7,805 nucleotides of DNA, from positions 1-7,805 of the forward strand of contig JARLHB010000216.1 in NCBI GenBank assembly GCA_031292465.1, read 5' to 3'. The notes under the pieces are model-generated. The model was not told the DNA's origin. It ran no database searches and saw only the letters and a program-made list of their open reading frames with translations. This DNA comes from Ignavibacteriaceae bacterium (GTDB taxonomy: Bacteria > Bacteroidota > Ignavibacteria > Ignavibacteriales > Ignavibacteriaceae). Both the position numbers and the translations under genes were made by a program. This document shows positions 6,041 through 7,805 of this stretch, in pieces; positions within the stretch are counted from its first letter, which is position 1, and each line of letters begins with the position of its first letter.

Positions 6041-6388
6041 ATGATAGAAGATAACATAAAAATATTTAAAGCCTTATCCGATTTAAGCCGCTTGCGCATA
6101 CTAAAGGCACTTCAGTCAAGGGTACTTTGTGTTTGTGAAATAAGAGAATTACTTGGTCTTGCAAATTCAACTGTTTCCCAGCACTTAAGCATATTAAAAG
6201 AATCCGGTTTCATTTTGGAAGAAAAGAACGGTAAATGGGTAAATTATATGATAAATCCGAAACCGAAGGACCCAAGGGTATTTTCAATTTTATCAATGCT
6301 TGATTACTGGATCAGCGATGAAAAAATAATAGCCGACGATAAAAAGAAGATTCAGGGATTAGATAGAAATATTATTTGCTGTAATTAA
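6041..6388 (+). CDS. arsR: ArsR/SmtB-family arsenic-responsive repressor
   Basis: The protein has 115 residues, normal for the family. A winged helix-turn-helix runs from FKALSDLSRLRILKAL (9-24) through the recognition helix (STVSQHLSILKESG, 43-56) to the wing (EEKNGKWVNY, 60-69). LCVCEI places C30 and C32 in the helix that carries the arsenite-sensing cysteines of classical ArsR (ELCVCDL). A further pair, C113-C114, lies at the extreme C terminus and could complete a trivalent As(III) site. The protein should bind the dyads at 6018-6033 and 6406-6421 as a dimer and release on As(III) or Sb(III). It is first in the operon, 47 bases ahead of arsC. The upstream TTGGAT is a weak ribosome binding site. 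Family is certain; the inducer is inferred from the cysteines and the neighbours. Confidence 0.95.
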   Translation: MIEDNIKIFKALSDLSRLRILKALQSRVLCVCEIRELLGLANSTVSQHLSILKESGFILEEKNGKWVNYMINPKPKDPRVFSILSMLDYWISDEKIIADDKKKIQGLDRNIICCN

Positions 6389-6405
6389 TTTTTTTTGTTA
6401 ATCAT

Positions 6406-6421
6406 TTCGGTAATTTACGAA
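6406..6421. promoter_or_regulatory. Probable second ArsR operator O2, before arsC
   Basis: TTCGGTAATTTACGAA differs from O1 at only two of 16 positions and keeps the TTCG and CGAA arms. It lies in the 47-base gap between arsR and arsC, 14 bases before the arsC start. It could control an internal promoter or act as a roadblock to transcription through the operon. No clear -10 box is visible beside it. Confidence 0.65.
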
Positions 6422-6435
6422 ACAATGGAGTATAT

Positions 6436-6885
6436 ATGAGCCAATTGAATGTATTATTTGTCTGCATTCATAACAGTGCAAGAAGCCAGATGGCGGAAGC
6501 ATTTTTTAATAAATTCGGGGAGGGAAAATTTACCGCTGAAAGTGCAGGGCTTGAAGCCGGGATTCTAAATCCGATTGTGGTTGATGCTATGATGGAAGCC
6601 GGGATTGATATTTCTTCAAATAAAACAAAAGATGTATTTGATTTTTTCAAAGCAGGCAAAAGGTACAATTATGTTGTAACCGTATGTGATGAATCAAATG
6701 CTGAAAGATGCCCAATATTTCCCGGAACAATAGAAAATTTGCATTGGAGTTTTAAAGACCCCTCGGCACTGCAAGGCAGTTATGAAGAAAAACTTGCCGC
6801 GACAGGGGTTATAAGGGATGAAATTAAAAATAAAATAATTAACTGGGTAAACGAACTAAAATTAAAAACTGCTGATGCAAAATGA
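6436..6885 (+). CDS. arsC: Arsenate reductase, thioredoxin-coupled type
   Basis: The protein has 149 residues, slightly longer than the roughly 130 usual for Staphylococcus-type ArsC, with a Lys-rich tail. It has the low-molecular-weight phosphatase fold: the P-loop C10-IHNSA-R16 (CX5R) followed by SQMAEAFF. D108 in WSFKDPSAL is the general acid. C84 and C92 (VCDESNAERC) match the two redox cysteines that relay the disulfide to thioredoxin, with one residue more between them than in the staphylococcal enzyme. It reduces As(V) to As(III) in the cytosol. GGAG lies seven bases before ATG. Its stop overlaps the acr3 start as ATGA, which indicates translational coupling. The cysteines argue against a plain tyrosine phosphatase. 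Confidence 0.93.
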   Translation: MSQLNVLFVCIHNSARSQMAEAFFNKFGEGKFTAESAGLEAGILNPIVVDAMMEAGIDISSNKTKDVFDFFKAGKRYNYVVTVCDESNAERCPIFPGTIENLHWSFKDPSALQGSYEEKLAATGVIRDEIKNKIINWVNELKLKTADAK

Positions 6886-7805
6886 AGTCTAATATTAAAA
6901 AACTATCCTTCTTAGACCGGTATCTTACACTATGGATTTTTATTACCATTTTTCTTGGAGTGGTTTGCGGATACTCGTTTCCGGCAATAGTAACATTCTG
7001 GAATAAGTTTCAGAGCGGGACTACTAACCTGCCTATTGCAATAGGGTTAATATTAATGATGTATCCCCCGCTTGCAAAAGTTAAGTATGAGGAATTGGGC
7101 AAGGTATTCGGAAACATAAAAATACTTATGCTTTCACTTGTTCAGAACTGGATAATTGGTCCGGTACTAATGTTTGTACTTGCTGTATTATTTCTTCAAA
7201 ACTATCCGGATTACATGGCCGGCCTGATAATGATAGGGCTTGCCAGATGCATAGCTATGGTTATAGTCTGGAACGACCTTGCTAAAGGCAATGCAGAATA
7301 TGCTGCCGGGCTTGTTGCTTTCAACTCAATCTTCCAGGTATTGTTTTATTCGTTTTACGCTTATGTATTTCTAACTGTAATTCCCGCCCGGCTTGGGATA
7401 AAATCATTTCATGTAGTGGTAACGATCGGGCAGATTGCGGAAAGCGTTTTCATTTATCTTGGGATACCATTTATAGCAGGGATTATTACACGTTTCAGCC
7501 TTATAAAGTTAAAGAATAAAGAGTGGTATGAAAAAAGTTTTATACCTAAGATCAGCCCGATTACTTTAATTGCACTATTGTTTACAATTTTCGTAATGTT
7601 TTCGTTAAAAGGGAAACTTATAATTCAGATACCGCTGGATGTTGTAAGAATTGCAATACCTCTGGTAATCTATTTTGTGATAATGTTTTTTGTTTCATTC
7701 TGGATGGGAAAAAGAATCGGGGCAGATTACGGTAAGACAGCAACGCTTTCGTTTACCGCTGCAAGCAACAATTTTGAACTGGCTATAGCAGTATCAATAG
7801 CAGTA
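6882..7805 (+). CDS. acr3: Arsenite efflux permease, Acr3 family (C-terminal end beyond window)
   Basis: The frame opens at ATG 6882, inside the arsC stop, and stays open for 308 codons to the window edge; Acr3 proteins are about 350 residues, so the last one or two membrane helices are missing. The visible part has about eight hydrophobic segments. Family hallmarks are the LTLWIFITIFLGVVCGY start, NLPIAIGLILMMYPPLAKVKY, the GLARCIAMVIVWNDLA helix with C123 as the conserved essential cysteine, ALNS-like AFNSIFQVLFY, and SFTAASNNFELAIAVSIAV. It exports arsenite using the proton gradient and is distinct in sequence from ArsB. It lacks its own strong ribosome binding site, which fits coupling to arsC. 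Confidence 0.95.
   Translation, partial: MKSNIKKLSFLDRYLTLWIFITIFLGVVCGYSFPAIVTFWNKFQSGTTNLPIAIGLILMMYPPLAKVKYEELGKVFGNIKILMLSLVQNWIIGPVLMFVLAVLFLQNYPDYMAGLIMIGLARCIAMVIVWNDLAKGNAEYAAGLVAFNSIFQVLFYSFYAYVFLTVIPARLGIKSFHVVVTIGQIAESVFIYLGIPFIAGIITRFSLIKLKNKEWYEKSFIPKISPITLIALLFTIFVMFSLKGKLIIQIPLDVVRIAIPLVIYFVIMFFVSFWMGKRIGADYGKTATLSFTAASNNFELAIAVSIAV

Noticed and set aside
1..7805. CRISPR arrays, tRNA or rRNA genes, riboswitches, toxin-antitoxin or phage-defence modules
   Set aside because: No regularly spaced direct repeats, cloverleaf-like sequences, conserved riboswitch cores or defence-family motifs were seen on either strand.

Overview
The window is AT-rich bacterial DNA. It most resembles the Bacteroidota/Chlorobiota/Ignavibacteriota assemblage. 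The reasons are a PorV/PorQ-like outer-membrane barrel protein, a secreted M61 peptidase with a PDZ domain, and several exported proteins with short Lys-rich signal peptides. Several genes have purine-rich Shine-Dalgarno-like sites, which fits Ignavibacteria-type genomes better than classical Bacteroidetes. The lineage is an inference and no rRNA or tRNA is present to test it.

Layout. (1) 1-315 holds the left end and the first 87 codons of an IS200/IS605-type TnpA (minus strand), running off the window, with the element's GC-rich hairpin ahead of the gene. (2) 316-1566 (minus) is a complete PorV-like outer-membrane protein; the insertion sequence sits directly behind its stop codon. (3) 1567-1962 is a divergent spacer with a 22-bp near-perfect palindrome inside a possible repeat or decayed ORF. 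(4) 1963-2577 (plus) is a small lipoprotein that reads as a TonB C-terminal-like domain followed by a parvulin-like (PpiC/SurA) domain, followed by a long hairpin. (5) 2905-4689 (plus) is an exported M61 metallopeptidase with a PDZ domain. A stem-loop lies between it and the convergent next gene. (6) 4779-5885 (minus) is an exported protein of unknown function. (7) 6041-7805 (plus) is an arsenic resistance operon: arsR, a thioredoxin-type arsC and acr3 (cut by the window edge).

The ars operon is the only clear functional unit. ArsR should repress at a perfect 16-bp dyad, TTCGTTAATTAACGAA, placed on the -10 region. A close variant of the dyad lies between arsR and arsC, suggesting a second regulated entry point. 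ArsC reduces arsenate to arsenite and Acr3 exports it; arsC and acr3 overlap by ATGA, implying translational coupling. The remaining genes look like separately transcribed envelope genes with no evident joint pathway.

I do not see a convincing new multi-gene system here. The items most worth a second look are the TonB_C-parvulin lipoprotein, the paired ArsR dyads with an additional 18-bp palindrome over the -35 element, the uncharacterised exported protein, and two possible decayed coding fragments in spacers.
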